DNA from: Papaver somniferum
Lineage: Eukaryota; Streptophyta; Magnoliopsida; Ranunculales; Papaveraceae
Direction: 5' to 3'
NCBI RefSeq assembly: GCF_003573695.1
Contig: NC_039368.1
Coordinates: 8,331,860 to 8,395,859, forward strand
DNA: 64,000 nt
The notes beneath the pieces were generated by a model. The model saw nothing but the letters and a program-made list of their open reading frames with translations. It did not search any database and was not told the DNA's origin. A program made the position numbers and the translations under genes. Positions 22,101 to 33,262 of this stretch are shown here, piece after piece (position 1 is the first letter of the stretch; the number at the start of each line of letters is the position of its first letter).

Positions 22101-22400
22101 ATGAACACATCCCAATTATGATGGCCGGCATAATTCTATGTTAACATTTATAGGAGCATATCTCAATTACGGTGGCCATAATTTTACGTGAAATAGAATA
22201 TAGGAAGTTGATCGTGTTTGTAGCATAAGTTTTACATGTCCTTACTCCTTGGCTCATAAAAATGTTGAGAAGTTGATCGTGTTTGTATCATGGTCTAGAG
22301 TTGAATTGAGAGTTACATGCTCTTGTTGTGTGTACACACGCGATAGCTGAAAATCAAAGCCAATGGCAGTAAGTAGCGTAAAGATAGAAAGAGGAGTATG
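22100..22400 (+). repeat. Dispersed repeat R, copy 1 (upstream of F-box relic)
   Basis: It contains TACGGTGGCCATAATT, GTAGCATAAGTTTTACATG, GGCTCATAAAAATGTT, TTACATGCTCTTGTTGTGT and GCTGAAAATCAAAGCCAAT. The same words in the same order occur at 23830-24145 and 29620-30200. In this copy it lies immediately 5' of the F-box pseudogene. Confidence 0.65.
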
Positions 22401-22405
22401 ATATT

Positions 22406-22862
22406 TTGAAAAATCAACGAAGCATGGTCATGACGCTTGGAACTATGTCCTCGAGAAAGATACTGACTAGTACTTTTGATATCTCACTGCCACCGGATTC
22501 TTCTTTCTTTCCTAGTGAAATGGTCACTAGAGTTTCGAGAACGATATATAGACAAGCCACCTTTTGCGGGGGTGATCTTTATTGGAGGACGAAGAATAAA
22601 GTTAGTAATAGTAATTACTTTGAAATGTTGCTCTCGTTCGACCTCCACAACGAGAAGATTTGCTTCATTCGACTCCCGACTGCATGTAGTCGGACAACAA
22701 CGGCAACTACGCGTCGGTGTTTAGCAGATGATCATCTTCTGGAGTTTAAAGGATACCCCTGTATTGCACATTCTGAGAGGATAACCACAAGATCCAACAA
22801 TGATCATTGCGGACATCGTTGTAAATATCAGAGTGGTGCTTGTTGTTGTTGTTACAAGGTTC

Positions 22863-22894
<32 letters not shown>

Positions 22895-23794
22895 TAAAGT
22901 ACAAGGTCGAGCAAGTATGTACAAAGGAGGTAACTTTTGATGTTCGGATTATGGATCAGGGAGGTTTACGACCAACTCCCCTCTGTTGCTACTTTGATAC
23001 TTCTGCTGCTACGCTGCCTACATGTATGTTGACTTTCTCCGATCAGATATTATTGTATTAGTTTAATAGGAAGCGTCTTATATTCTACAATTTGCAAGAA
23101 AAACATTTCAAGGTGGTGGAGTGCTTCCGCTCTAATCCTACACCATGTTTGTTTACTCCTGACTCATCTGAGTCGTCTGGATCTGAATCATCTGGATCTG
23201 AGTGAAATCACCTGACTCATCTGGATCTGAGTCGATATGTTTGTTTTGAGTCAGATCTGACTCGGAAATAAGTGAGTCAGTGGTTTGGTCCCATGAGTCA
23301 GGGGTATTTTGTTACCTGACTCAAATGAGTCTGAGTCAGGGGTTATGTCTGAGTCAGAGGTCGAGTCAGATCTGACTCAAAATGGAAAACAAACGGTCTG
23401 ACTGCTGACTCGGTCCGAGTCAGGGGTTGACTCAGATTCAGACGCCGAGTCAGTCGCAAACAAACAAGTTCCTAGTGTTTTTCAAACTAAGATGAATGAA
23501 GACCTAACGCTTCGTATTGGTGATGATGAAAATATTTATTGCCCGGCAATGGATTATCAGCTGCACGCTCAAGTGGACAACATGGTTTCTCTAAAAACTT
23601 TCATTCCTAAAGAAGCTATAACTTGGAAATCTGATCGTGCTGATAAGAGGCACCAATTCGATAACAACATAGCAGCAGGATGGCTGATTACAAAATGTAC
23701 TTACTATTTTTCTCTTAGTTTGGTTCGTCCTATTTTAGTTTTAAATATATTCAGACTACCAACAATTTTGTTTATCTGTTTATTTATTTCTTAA
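22406..23794 (+). pseudogene. F-box-associated domain protein, broken
   Basis: The first frame (22406-22855) reads like a plant F-box-associated (FBA) C-terminal region: GGDLYWRTKN (about codons 53-62), LSFDLHNEKICFIRLPT and LLEFKGYPCIAHSE. A TA microsatellite at 22870-22894 disrupts it. The domain resumes in another frame near 22990 (CYFDTSAATLPTC, LTFSDQILLY), stops at TAG 23059-23061 where a Trp is likely, then continues RKRLIFYNLQEKHFKVVECF to a MITE at 23144. After the MITE, 23492 onward gives RIGDDENIYCPAMDYQLHA and LVSL-like C-terminal sequence. The N-terminal F-box itself is missing. Plant F-box proteins recruit substrates to SCF ubiquitin ligases; this copy cannot encode an intact one. 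Confidence 0.7.
23144..23469. mobile_element. GAGTCA-rich hAT-like MITE inside the F-box relic
   Basis: Left end CATGTTTGTTTACTCCTGAC and inverted right end ACTTGTTTGTTTGCGACTGA. The 326-bp body is dominated by GAGTCAG/CTGACTC words on both strands. The flanks TCCTACAC (23136-23143) and TCCTAGTG (23470-23477) may be a degenerate 8-bp target duplication. Removing the element plus one flank restores an open F-box frame across the site, which supports these boundaries. Confidence 0.75.
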
Positions 23795-23829
23795 AGATCT
23801 AATGCTCAAGACTGAATAGACATCGCAAC

Positions 23830-24145
23830 TGGTAATATGTTTTGAGAAGTTAGGTCGTGTTGTAGCATATGTTTTACATGTCCGTGGCTCATAAAAAAAT
23901 ACTGGGTAAAGCTTGTATACTAACCAACAACGTATCATGTGTTTGAAGTTTAATTTTTCATGAATTGGGTAATTGGAGTCTCTTTTTACATGCTCCTGTA
24001 TATATATATGCAACAACTGAAATAAAAGCCGATATGGCATTTTGTGTAACTTGCTTGGGTATCCCTCGTATTTTTGAGACTTCCGAGGAAACCAAACTTG
24101 TACTTTCTTAAATATTCACCAAGTTGACAAGAATAATGTTTGAAC
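23830..24145 (+). repeat. Dispersed repeat R, copy 2
   Basis: GTAGCATATGTTTTACATG, GGCTCATAAAAA, ACATGCTCCTGTATATATAT, GCCGATATGG, TTGCTTGGGTAT and CACCAAGTTGACAAGAATAA are shared with copy 3 (29620-30200). It ends where the 2.45 kb TIR element begins. Confidence 0.75.
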
Positions 24146-26595
24146 GGTAATTTGGGGCATACTGAAAAGTTTTGGGGCAGATTGAATAGGACAAAAACAG
24201 GGTTGGAAATAGTGTTTTGAGAGTGCCCCTATCCAATCATTTTTCATAAAGGTAAAAACACCCTTAAATGATTAGTGTTTAGATATTGTTAATGATTAGA
24301 CTTGGTGTTAGTGTTAATTTAGGAGAGTAATTTTTAGAGAGATTGATTGGGTTATTATAGAAGAAGAAGAAGATAAAGTGGAGAAAAACAACCCTTATTT
24401 TTTCTTTTTGAGATCTTTGTGATTGTTGATAAATGTGGAAGATGATGTCTAATATCCATTTGCAGGTTAAATTATTCAAAAGATCAAATTTTTACAAGAA
24501 GCTCGGTTGTCAAGTGTTAGGTTCGTCTTAAATTATCAGCTGAACCTACTTATGATGAACAACTAATCAATGTGCTTTTTTAATCAGCCAAACATGTTTT
24601 GAAGATGATGCGCCAACTTATAAGTTAGAAGTTCGGCTAATCAGTGTGCTTTTTTAATCAGCCGAACATGTTTTTGTATTTTTGATAGGGCACAATTTAC
24701 ATGTTTATAGTGTCAATTCATTCCTTTGTTTAGCTACTATTCTTGCATATTACTTTTTATTACGTTTGTTTTCTATTATGCAGCCTTTGTTGGGATGATT
24801 TAACCAAAAGAAAGTGAAGCCAACTAATGGAGAATACCAAGGTCCTAATGAAACTCATTCGACTGGAGTATGTATTATCTTCATCTTCAAGAGAATCACA
24901 AGACGAAAACAACGCAAAAAAAAGAGGTCATTCCGATATCGGACGAAGAAGTTATGGACAAAACAAAATCTAAAAACTTGAGTGTACAAAGATAAGTTCG
25001 GCTGATAACGAGTTCGCCGAACCTGGAGCCTACAAATCAATATTTTCAAAGTGTTTACAGAGATAAGTTCGGCTTGAAATTAATCTAATCGAGCAAGCCG
25101 AACCCGACAACCACCTGGGTAAAGTTCACTTGTCAGGTTCGGCCGAGAAAGGTTGGAAAGGTATTAGTAGAACCTGGAACTGTTCTGGGACATGTTTTGA
25201 CGCAAAATTGACTTTTATCTCAAGGAAATACGGTTTCTGTAGGATTCTAAGGCCTAACTTTGAGACCTTTATATAAGAAAATCCCTAAGAAGAGATCTTT
25301 CAATCTTTATCATCTCTTACACCACATTGTATCATTCATGTTATCTTCCACATCATAAAAAAGACATCCAAAGCCCTAAAACACATGCATCAATTTTGAG
25401 AAGAAAATTTAAGTTAGAGCTTCGCGATCACCACCATCTTCATTATCCCATCCTTCCCCTCCACCACCATCTTCATCATCATCTCATACCACACCCTTAT
25501 CTTCACCATTGTCATCCTCTTGTTCTACGAGCAAGAGCCACTCGTGTCAGTTCCCGTTTCCCTGCATTTAAGTTCTTGGTGTCACCACCTCGAGGTTTGG
25601 GAGTTTTAGAATTAGAAGGAGTTACTCATTTGTTCTCCTTTTAAGTTTCTCTTTAAATTTTCCAGGATAGGTGCTAAAACAAATGACACACCTTTAAAAA
25701 AAATTATTTGACTAAACAAGGTGATAAGTAACCCATAGATGAACAAATTTGCAAAATGTCACACCCATAAACAGAGTAAAGTTGGGCACACACTATATTT
25801 ATCAAAATGAGCCGAACATAGCAAAATGGATTAACAACTTTTAATATTTAGGTTCGGCTAATAAAGGCAAAAAAATTTATCATTCGAACAAGTAGGTTCG
25901 GCTGATTCGAAATTCAAAGTAAAACAATTTTTTCAGCCGAACTGTTATTCTTCTGAAGAAAAAAGAAAAAGTTCGGATGATACATTTCAGCAGAACACGA
26001 CTCTGTAACTACCAAAATGACGAAGATTTTCCAATACATCTCATTTTATAAATCAAATACGAATAAAAACAAGTTATGGGTTTGTTGGAATTACCTTTCA
26101 ATGTGCAATTTTAAAGAATTAGTGGCTATCTCTCGCTCTCCAACACCAATTGATCCACTATCCTCTTCAACTCCATCTTTTCCAAAAAACCGTAAATTGA
26201 GTTGCTACAGAAGCAATTTCCGGATTGTGAATCAATGATTTTGATTTTGAGAAGAAAAAAAGAGTTGGGTTGTTCTTCTTAAAGAGGGAGGACTAGAGGA
26301 AATAAGAATTTTGATTTTGGAAAGAGTTTCAGTTTTTTAATTAAGTGGATTAATTAGTGGAGTAATTAAGTGGTTAACGGTTAATTAGTGAGAGACTAAT
26401 TAATTAATAAATGGGTTAATTAGTGGGAGTTTTAGGATTAGAATTTAATTTAGTTGAAGGATGATAGAGTAATTTAAATTATATAAGGGTATTACAGTAA
26501 CTTCAGCATCACTAAGACACCCCTTATCATTTTCCATGGGATGGCATAATAATTTTGTATGCCCCAAAATTTTTTTTGTATGCCTCAAATGACGG
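24146..26595. mobile_element. 2.45-kb TIR DNA element rich in TTCGGCT words, non-autonomous
   Basis: The left terminus, ATTTGGGGCATACTGAAAAG then TTTTGGGGCA, is matched by the inverted right terminus, ATTTGAGGCATAC then TTTTGGGGCATAC. Weaker inverted similarity extends more than 100 bp inward (CACCCTTA/ATACCCTTAT). Block R resumes at about 26600 with words found at 30490, which supports this being an insertion. The interior carries many GTTCGGCT/AGCCGAAC words (for example 24650, 25000, 25070, 25140, 25855, 25905, 25938) and a direct repeat, CAGTGTGCTTTTTTAATCAG (24570 and 24640). No transposase motif is visible. Long TIRs suggest a Mutator-like element, tentatively. Confidence 0.6.
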
Positions 26596-26599
26596 TTCT

Positions 26600-26750
26600 A
26601 ATGTTTTGATCGATATCAATAAGCTGCATGGAAACTTGTGGAATGAGCACGCCCGGTCGTGCATTTTTAGTGGCCTAAAGCCCAAACAATTTTGTGGCCC
26701 CTTATTAAGAAAAAAACATTATAAATCATTTCTTATTTAGTCCCTCGTAA
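26600..26750 (+). repeat. Dispersed repeat, paralog of 30490-30640
   Basis: GATATCAATAAGCT, ATGGAAACTTGTGGAATGAG, GTGGCCTAAAGCCCAAACAA and GGCCCCTTATTAAGAAAA are shared with 30490-30640. Together with copies 2 and 3 of repeat R this shows that 23830-26750 and 29620-30640 are duplicated segments. Confidence 0.75.
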
Positions 26751-28620
26751 ATTAATTTTTTATTAGTGACGCCTTGTAAATCTACTTTTTAAATTATGCC
26801 CTACATATATTATTAGTTTTATAAAACATCCTTATTCTTACATCTGAAACAATAGATTCTAAACAATTTGTAGGGTATGGATCAAAAGATCAAATAGAAA
26901 ACCAAGTATTCGATACATTAATAGAATATCCGCACCAACAAAAGTTTCCATTTTCTATCTACAAATTACATATTGGAGTTTTTGTTGTTGATAAATATAC
27001 TTTTCTTTTGGGTTTAAGCAAAAGTAAAAAATTTCATTACGAAAGCTTACCAGGTGATAACATTCAACGAATGAATCTGTACATGTTTACTGAATACGAT
27101 TTGATAATCAATTGATTATAGAAAGAAAGATAAATTGTTACAGAGACCTCTCCAGGTTATATAGTCGGCTCAACTCATTCTCTATAAACCACACGTGCAC
27201 ATGGTACACCTGCACTCACAGCCTGCACTCTACAGCTAACACACTTGCATATGTTATTACCCTCCCTAAAGGTCAAGGTGCCTTGAAGGGACATTGAGCT
27301 TGTTCACTCTACAGCTAACACACTTACATAGACATCATTCACGACTGTAAGAGGAAGGCAGGGAGTGAACTAGAACTGAGGTGGTGATGATAAAAACCTT
27401 ATGTGGCATAATATTAAGCGCATTGCAGAGGTATAACAACTGTGACAGCAGCACCAGAATAGCCAGCACATAGATGAGCATAGACGATGATGCGTTTGTC
27501 TGCAAAGAAACTTGGATTTCTAGACTGTATAAAGATGTTGCGGGTGATAGGCAGAATGTGTAGAAGTGAGAATTGCTAGTGGAGCCGATAAAAAAACAAC
27601 ACTTGTATAAGGGTGTGAAATTTGCACAAAGTACCAGCAGCAGAAACCGTCGACAACCATGAAAAACTCGCAGATGGAAAAACTTGTCATAGAGATAAAC
27701 AAATAGTTCTATAGTCACTCATCATTTCTTCATGGCATAGAATAACAGCAAATGCCCCCAAGAGGATATTTCTTTTAACAAAAATTAAGATTTTAAAACA
27801 ATCCATAAGATATTGTAAAGATTTAGTTTACAGGTTTTGGGCAAAGTGACAACTGTGAAAATGATCTTAGAAAATACAAGAGGTTGATTTGGCTTGCTGG
27901 TTTGCATCCCTGAGATCAAATGTTTGTTCGATAATGTATAACAGTCTTCTAATGTCAACAACTGCAATCTTCTTCTTTGATCGACATTCTATTTATTGAT
28001 AGAAATATCGATAGCCTAAATTAGGTGATAGATGATTGGCCTTCCTCTGAATGTAATATTACCTGGAGCCTAGATTTGACTTGCATTCATCTCTTTGATG
28101 ATTAGAGAAGATGAGTAGTGCCTTTGGTGCAGAACTTAAGGTGTGATTACACCATCTTGTGGAGTTTTCTGTTTCTGCAGCATTATGAGTTTTATTATTA
28201 CTGTTGCTTATTTTCATTTGAATTTGTGTTTGATGAACTTGTTTCTTGCTCACAAGTTGTATGCACATAATGATCATAGAATGTCGGGATGTTTGTTTAA
28301 AGGAAAAAGAGAGGGCATGTAATACAAGAAGATTTTGAGATGTTGGCGGCCAAATTAATGAAAGAAACATACAAGAACATGATGTTAGATTTTTCTAGGT
28401 GTGTACGTAATCGTACAATTAATGAGGTACTTTCCGAGGGAGCTTAAGGTGGAGAAGAACAGTGGACAGATTTTGGATATTAATGAGGTGCACCTTGTTT
28501 TGTCTTTGGATTTTTGTAAATGTGTACATGTTTGTACACCAGTGTAAACTAAGATTTGTAAAAAATGGAAATTATATAGTCATATGGATACTCTTTTTGT
28601 AGCTTTCCGAATATATAAAG
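26751..28620. other. Unassigned stretch, minus-strand short frames only
   Basis: The longest frame, 27335-27718 (minus, 127 codons), is hydrophobic and Ser/Leu-rich and has no recognisable domain. 28059-28370 (minus, 103 codons) is Gln/Asn/Ser-rich. CTCTACAGCTAACACACTT occurs twice (27227 and 27307). Parts of 26960-27330 read like the leader or LTR of a Copia element on minus, but I cannot define ends. Confidence 0.35.
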
Positions 28621-28846
28621 TTTGCGAATTTTGGACAAATGGCTTGAAAAATAAATTATTTTTTAATTATTTAAAATTTGCTGACATCATTATGAGTAAC
28701 TTTGGACTAAACTATAAATATTTGTATTAAAGGTTATTTGTGTATTTTTCATAACTTTTGGACTAAATCATACCTAGTTAACTCGAAATAGATTAATCCG
28801 TACTTTTTAACGCGCTTTTGGACTAAACCGTTTTTTTCCGAGTGAA

Positions 28847-29015
28847 ACTCAGCTTTGTTCTGGACCACACCTTCATTAATCTACGCACCACTTTGAACCA
28901 AACAAATTCGGTGTGAATGTTATGGGCATTACCTGTTTCGAGTTCATTTATTCCATGTTGGCCCACATTTAAGGACCGAGATTCGTATGATTTTTTTTTC
29001 CTTCTACGGAAGATA
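28847..29015 (+). repeat. Dispersed repeat E, copy 1 (paralog of 30970-31145)
   Basis: GTGAAACTCAGC, TCTGGACCACACCTTCATT, CACCACTTTGAA, TTACCTGTTT and TTTAAGGA occur in the same order at 30970-31145. Confidence 0.75.
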
Positions 29016-29201
29016 TGCAAAAGTCGGACCCAATCCCCTACCGAACCCATCGAGTTAGACTAGGTCTACTGCCAGACCCAACACCGTCAAACCCACTATA
29101 CAACTAATCTATTACAACTCTTTACGACGGGAGATTGATCCCCTAATTTTCTCCTTACTAGAGTTAATGAGATACCATTGAGCTATGTTCTTGGACCCAA
29201 A

Positions 29202-29306
29202 TTCGAATGATTTAAAAATATTTTGTATCCAGTGGTACGATTTGCACCATCAAATTCATTTGATTTAAATATATTTTGTATCCAATGGTACGATTCGCGC
29301 CATCAG
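29202..29306 (+). repeat. Tandem duplication of about 52 bp
   Basis: GATTTAAAAATATTTTGTAT/GATTTAAATATATTTTGTAT followed by CCARTGGTACGATT and CCATCA occur twice in a row (about 29202-29254 and 29255-29306). Confidence 0.8.
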
Positions 29307-29619
29307 TTTCACTTGGTAACGAGGATGACTGCTTATTTTTCAATTTGCTCGATGGGTTATTCCTAGTTCGGAAATGACTCGGACTTCTAAAGTGTTTCCT
29401 TCAGTGTATGGGTAACCAGTCGGCAGTCGCGGACTAAAAGACTTCAAAACATATTCTGGATTTTTAAATTCGCAACAACGTCAGGGAATAATGGGGATGA
29501 TATATTTTCTAACTCCTACACTTTCTTTTGAAGTAGGAACCCAAGTTTGAGGCTGTCGCATGGGATTAGGCCTTTTTCCTTTTCTTTTGAATATACTGTT
29601 ACCAAATATTCTTTTCTTT

Positions 29620-30200
29620 TTCTAATACGGTGGCCATAATTAACATGCATTTAAACTTGTGGAATCAGAGTCATCAGACCCAAAGCAACACCAGTCTTAA
29701 ATCTTATGGCAGAAACTAAAACTTGCATTGCTTAATTAATTGGTAAAAGGTAAAATGGAGTCTAAACTTACGAGAAATGGAATTTGAGGAGTTGGGTCGT
29801 TGTAGCATATGTTTTACATGTCTTTGGGCCTTGACTCATAAAAATGTTACGTAAAGGTTGTATACCAACGTGTATTCTTTAGGACCATCATCATGTGATT
29901 GAAGTTTAATGTCGATCTCATGAATCGTGTAACTGCCACTTTTTACATGCTCTTTTTTTTTTCTTGCTCGGCTCTTTTTGCAAGCTCTTGTTGTATATAT
30001 ATGGAACAGCTGAAAACCAATAGCAATGGTATTTCTAGATATATATCAACAAAGCCGATATGGTATTTTTTTACCAATATAATATGAAAACATTTTATTT
30101 TTTTTTGCTTGGGTATTCATCGTATTTTCGAGACATTGGAGGAAACCAAACATGTATTTCGGAAATACTCACCAAGTTGACAAGAATAATGTTTTGATTA
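29620..30200 (+). repeat. Dispersed repeat R, copy 3
   Basis: The longest of the three copies: TACGGTGGCCATAATT, GTAGCATATGTTTTACATG, TTGTATACCAACG, GCCGATATGGTATTTTT, GAGGAAACCAAACATGTA and CACCAAGTTGACAAGAATAA. No F-box sequence follows it. Confidence 0.7.
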
Positions 30201-30489
30201 TACACAAAATTCGTTAAAAAGACCAAAATCAACAATTTCTGGGTGAAAAAACATGTAAAATTTGATATTGTTTAAATGGACGAGAATGTAAAAATAGCCA
30301 GGATGTAAACAGTTTCATCCTACCCATTTTAAAATATTTTTCTTATTTTTAATTTACATCAAGATGAATCCAGTTTCATTCTTGCTATTTATTTTTTTTG
30401 TGTCCATTTCATCCATACTAATTTTTACTCGTCCATTGAAACCATGTTTCAAAAATATTTGGACAAATGACCAATTTTCGGTTGATTAT

Positions 30490-31145
30490 ATTGGTAAAAA
30501 GGTGATATCAATAAGCTCCATGGAAACCTGTGGAATGAGCAGGCCCGGATTTTCAGTGGCCTAAAGCCCAAACAATTTTATGGCCCCTTATTAAGAAAAC
30601 AACATTATAAATCATCTCTCTTTTAGTTAACAAAAAGGGGACAGGAGTCAGTATAAGGAGCTGTTTTTTATTTTATTTTTTTGAAGCAAATTTTAGCTGG
30701 CAATTTAAAAAAAAAAATCCATAAAAGTGAAATAAGCTCACCGTGAAATTCGGCGGAAATTTGCAGTACCTAAAAGATTTAGGTTGATCATCAGTTTTCG
30801 CAGAATCTTTCTTTTACAGTGCTGCGAAAATTATCAGCATTCCATAAGGATCTGTATTGCCAATATTGTCTCACTTATTCCAAGCATGGTGTTTATCTAA
30901 TTTACTGCAAATCCATTCCGCCGCTTCCACAGTTCCCGTCTCCTTGACCAATGTTGAAACGAACATGCTAGTGAAACTCAGCCATGCGCTGGAAGCCTCT
31001 GGACCACACCTTCATTGATCCACACACCACTTTGAAACAACCAACGCACATAGGCGTTAAATGTAATGGGCCTTACCTGTTTTAGGTTCATTTATTTCAT
31101 TTTGGCCCACGTTTAAGGATGGAGAATCGAAGGATTCCGTAGAAG
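30490..31145 (+). repeat. Second copies of the 26600 and 28847 repeats
   Basis: 30490-30640 pairs with 26600-26750, and 30970-31145 pairs with 28847-29015. Between them is AT-rich DNA with no gene. Confidence 0.65.
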
Positions 31146-33262
31146 TTGATCTGCAGTACATGTTTTATTTTCGTGTTTCTCTGTCGTTTGTGGAGTACTT
31201 GAAAACAAAATGTCAGGCTTAAAATACGTTTCAATGGTCGTTGATCCCAAAATAATGACATATACCGTCCAAGGTTGATCGTCGGTGTATGTATCCACTG
31301 GTTGCACCACAAACACAACCTCAACTTAATTTGTCAAGTGTGATTAGGCTTAGCACTTTGTTACCTACCTAATTTGTAGCCCCTTTGGCTATGCTTTTTC
31401 TGTACCAGTTTTTTGATTTAACTATGCATTTTTGGCATATTCAACTTCCAGCATTTACAAGAAAATGTTCTCATAACACACGCCATTTTAAATAGCAGAA
31501 AATATCCTCGAGGCATATGCGGCCACCAGTGTCCTCATATGGCTAGTCCACGTGGTGGATGAAGTCGGATTATTTCAATTTTTCCAACACCATCGTGAAA
31601 GAAGAACCATTATCGGAAAACGTTTTTTTAATTATTTTTGACAAGAAGCATTAGTAATGGCCTTATGTCTTAACATATTGTTCAAAAGATTATTGATATC
31701 GTATATTCTATGTTAATTCTGGAGCAGTGTGAGAGATGTTTTAGAAAATTTGTCTCGCAGATATTTTGACTAATGCACACGCATAATACGTCTATTTAGG
31801 ATTTGAAAGGGTAGGTAACTAATAGAGTGACAAACAGTAGTAATATGAAAGAAAGAAAGAATTAGTTTGTTGTCAACTTTGAGAGATCTTCTCACTTGGA
31901 AGCGAACTAATTAATTGATAAAACTTCCAGTCTAGGTGATGAATCATAGTTGAGTAGGATTAGGTTCAGAATCACAACTCTATTAATTAATGGAATGGTT
32001 GGTTGATGAAGAAGACTATATTAAATAAGAATCAAGAGTGATACCGTATGTCATTTTCTTCTTCTTCAAAATAAAAAAAGGAAAATATTACCCACCTGAA
32101 ATGTTTTACATTCTTGTTTTCCTACTTTCCTTTTTCAACAGTGCTTTAAAGACCAGTAATTACGACTTAAAAAGGGATATGAATCTTTTCTAGTCGTATC
32201 TTAGAGTTTGACACGATCTTATGAACAAGAAGGAAAGTAATGAGGAAGCATAGGAATTTTTCTGGTCAAGTTAGGAACATGTAGTTAGACTGTAGTCCTA
32301 GTCCTAGTTACAAAAAATCGACTAAGAACGCCATTAAGGTTTTACTTGAAAATAACTGGAAAAAGTGATCTGGAGGCGACATTTGCCCAAAGAACAGGAG
32401 AAAAGAAATTTGGAGTCGACGAGAGGAAAAACAACTTGACATATACCTCAAGCCAATTCTTTTAAAAATAGGCAGTGACGGAAGTAGGATTTAAAACAAC
32501 AGTGGCTCTGCATAGGCCAAGTGCTTAGACCACACCAAAACCGAACACTGAAATTCTCTCGTAGTTTTTTTGTTGCGGACCCCGCAAATGACAGCAGGGG
32601 GTCATGGTTTTGTGAAGTTTTTGGAGCAGTTTTTCACTGTTGCGGTATTTTTTTGTTTTTGTTGTCCGTCAAGCATTTTTGTTAAAATAAGGTGTCTTGA
32701 AAAGAAATACGAACAATTATTGTAAAGAAAAAGAAAAGTAATTTTCTAATTTCGGGGAATTGGATCTTGCTTCCACCTGATCTAGGACAGTGGTTTCCTA
32801 ATGTAGTTACTAATGTAGTTACGGATGGATTTCTTCCTTCTGAGAAACAATAATGTCCGATCAATAAAAAATTACTAGCAAATGAATTATAAATATTTGC
32901 TTAATCAAGATACACAATATTTCAATAATGTACCTAGTTAAAATGCTTAGCGTTGCCATTACTAACGATGGATTAGCCTGCACTTATTAGTAACAATAAA
33001 TAAATATAGTGAGACCATTGAAGACCATGTATCCAAATAAGATTTTTATGTGTATAATTTGGAGGTGGGTTGGTGATAGTTTTTTCGGGGAAACACTTTG
33101 ACATATACAAACTATAAACATACAAGTGTTTTACCAAAAAGTGATTATTATCAACCTATGCCTAATATTTAAGTTGTACCATTTGATTGTTTAACTTTTA
33201 AAATTTATCTATGATTGGATCAGTATGGATAGCTCTTTTAATGACTCGTTTGATGTAGAGCA
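31146..33262. other. Non-coding stretch, nothing recognised
   Basis: AT-rich, with no frame above about 75 codons that shows a domain, no RNA gene and no clear repeat termini. The right end probably includes the 3' flank of the hAT element. Confidence 0.45.

Noticed and set aside
25327..25644. His/Pro-rich 105-codon frame as a gene
   Set aside because: Simple ACCACC/CATCTTC composition inside a TIR element; no independent support beyond a possible TATA word.
27335..27718. 127-codon hydrophobic minus frame as a membrane protein
   Set aside because: No conserved motif; two overlapping frames in the same place look equally good, typical of chance.
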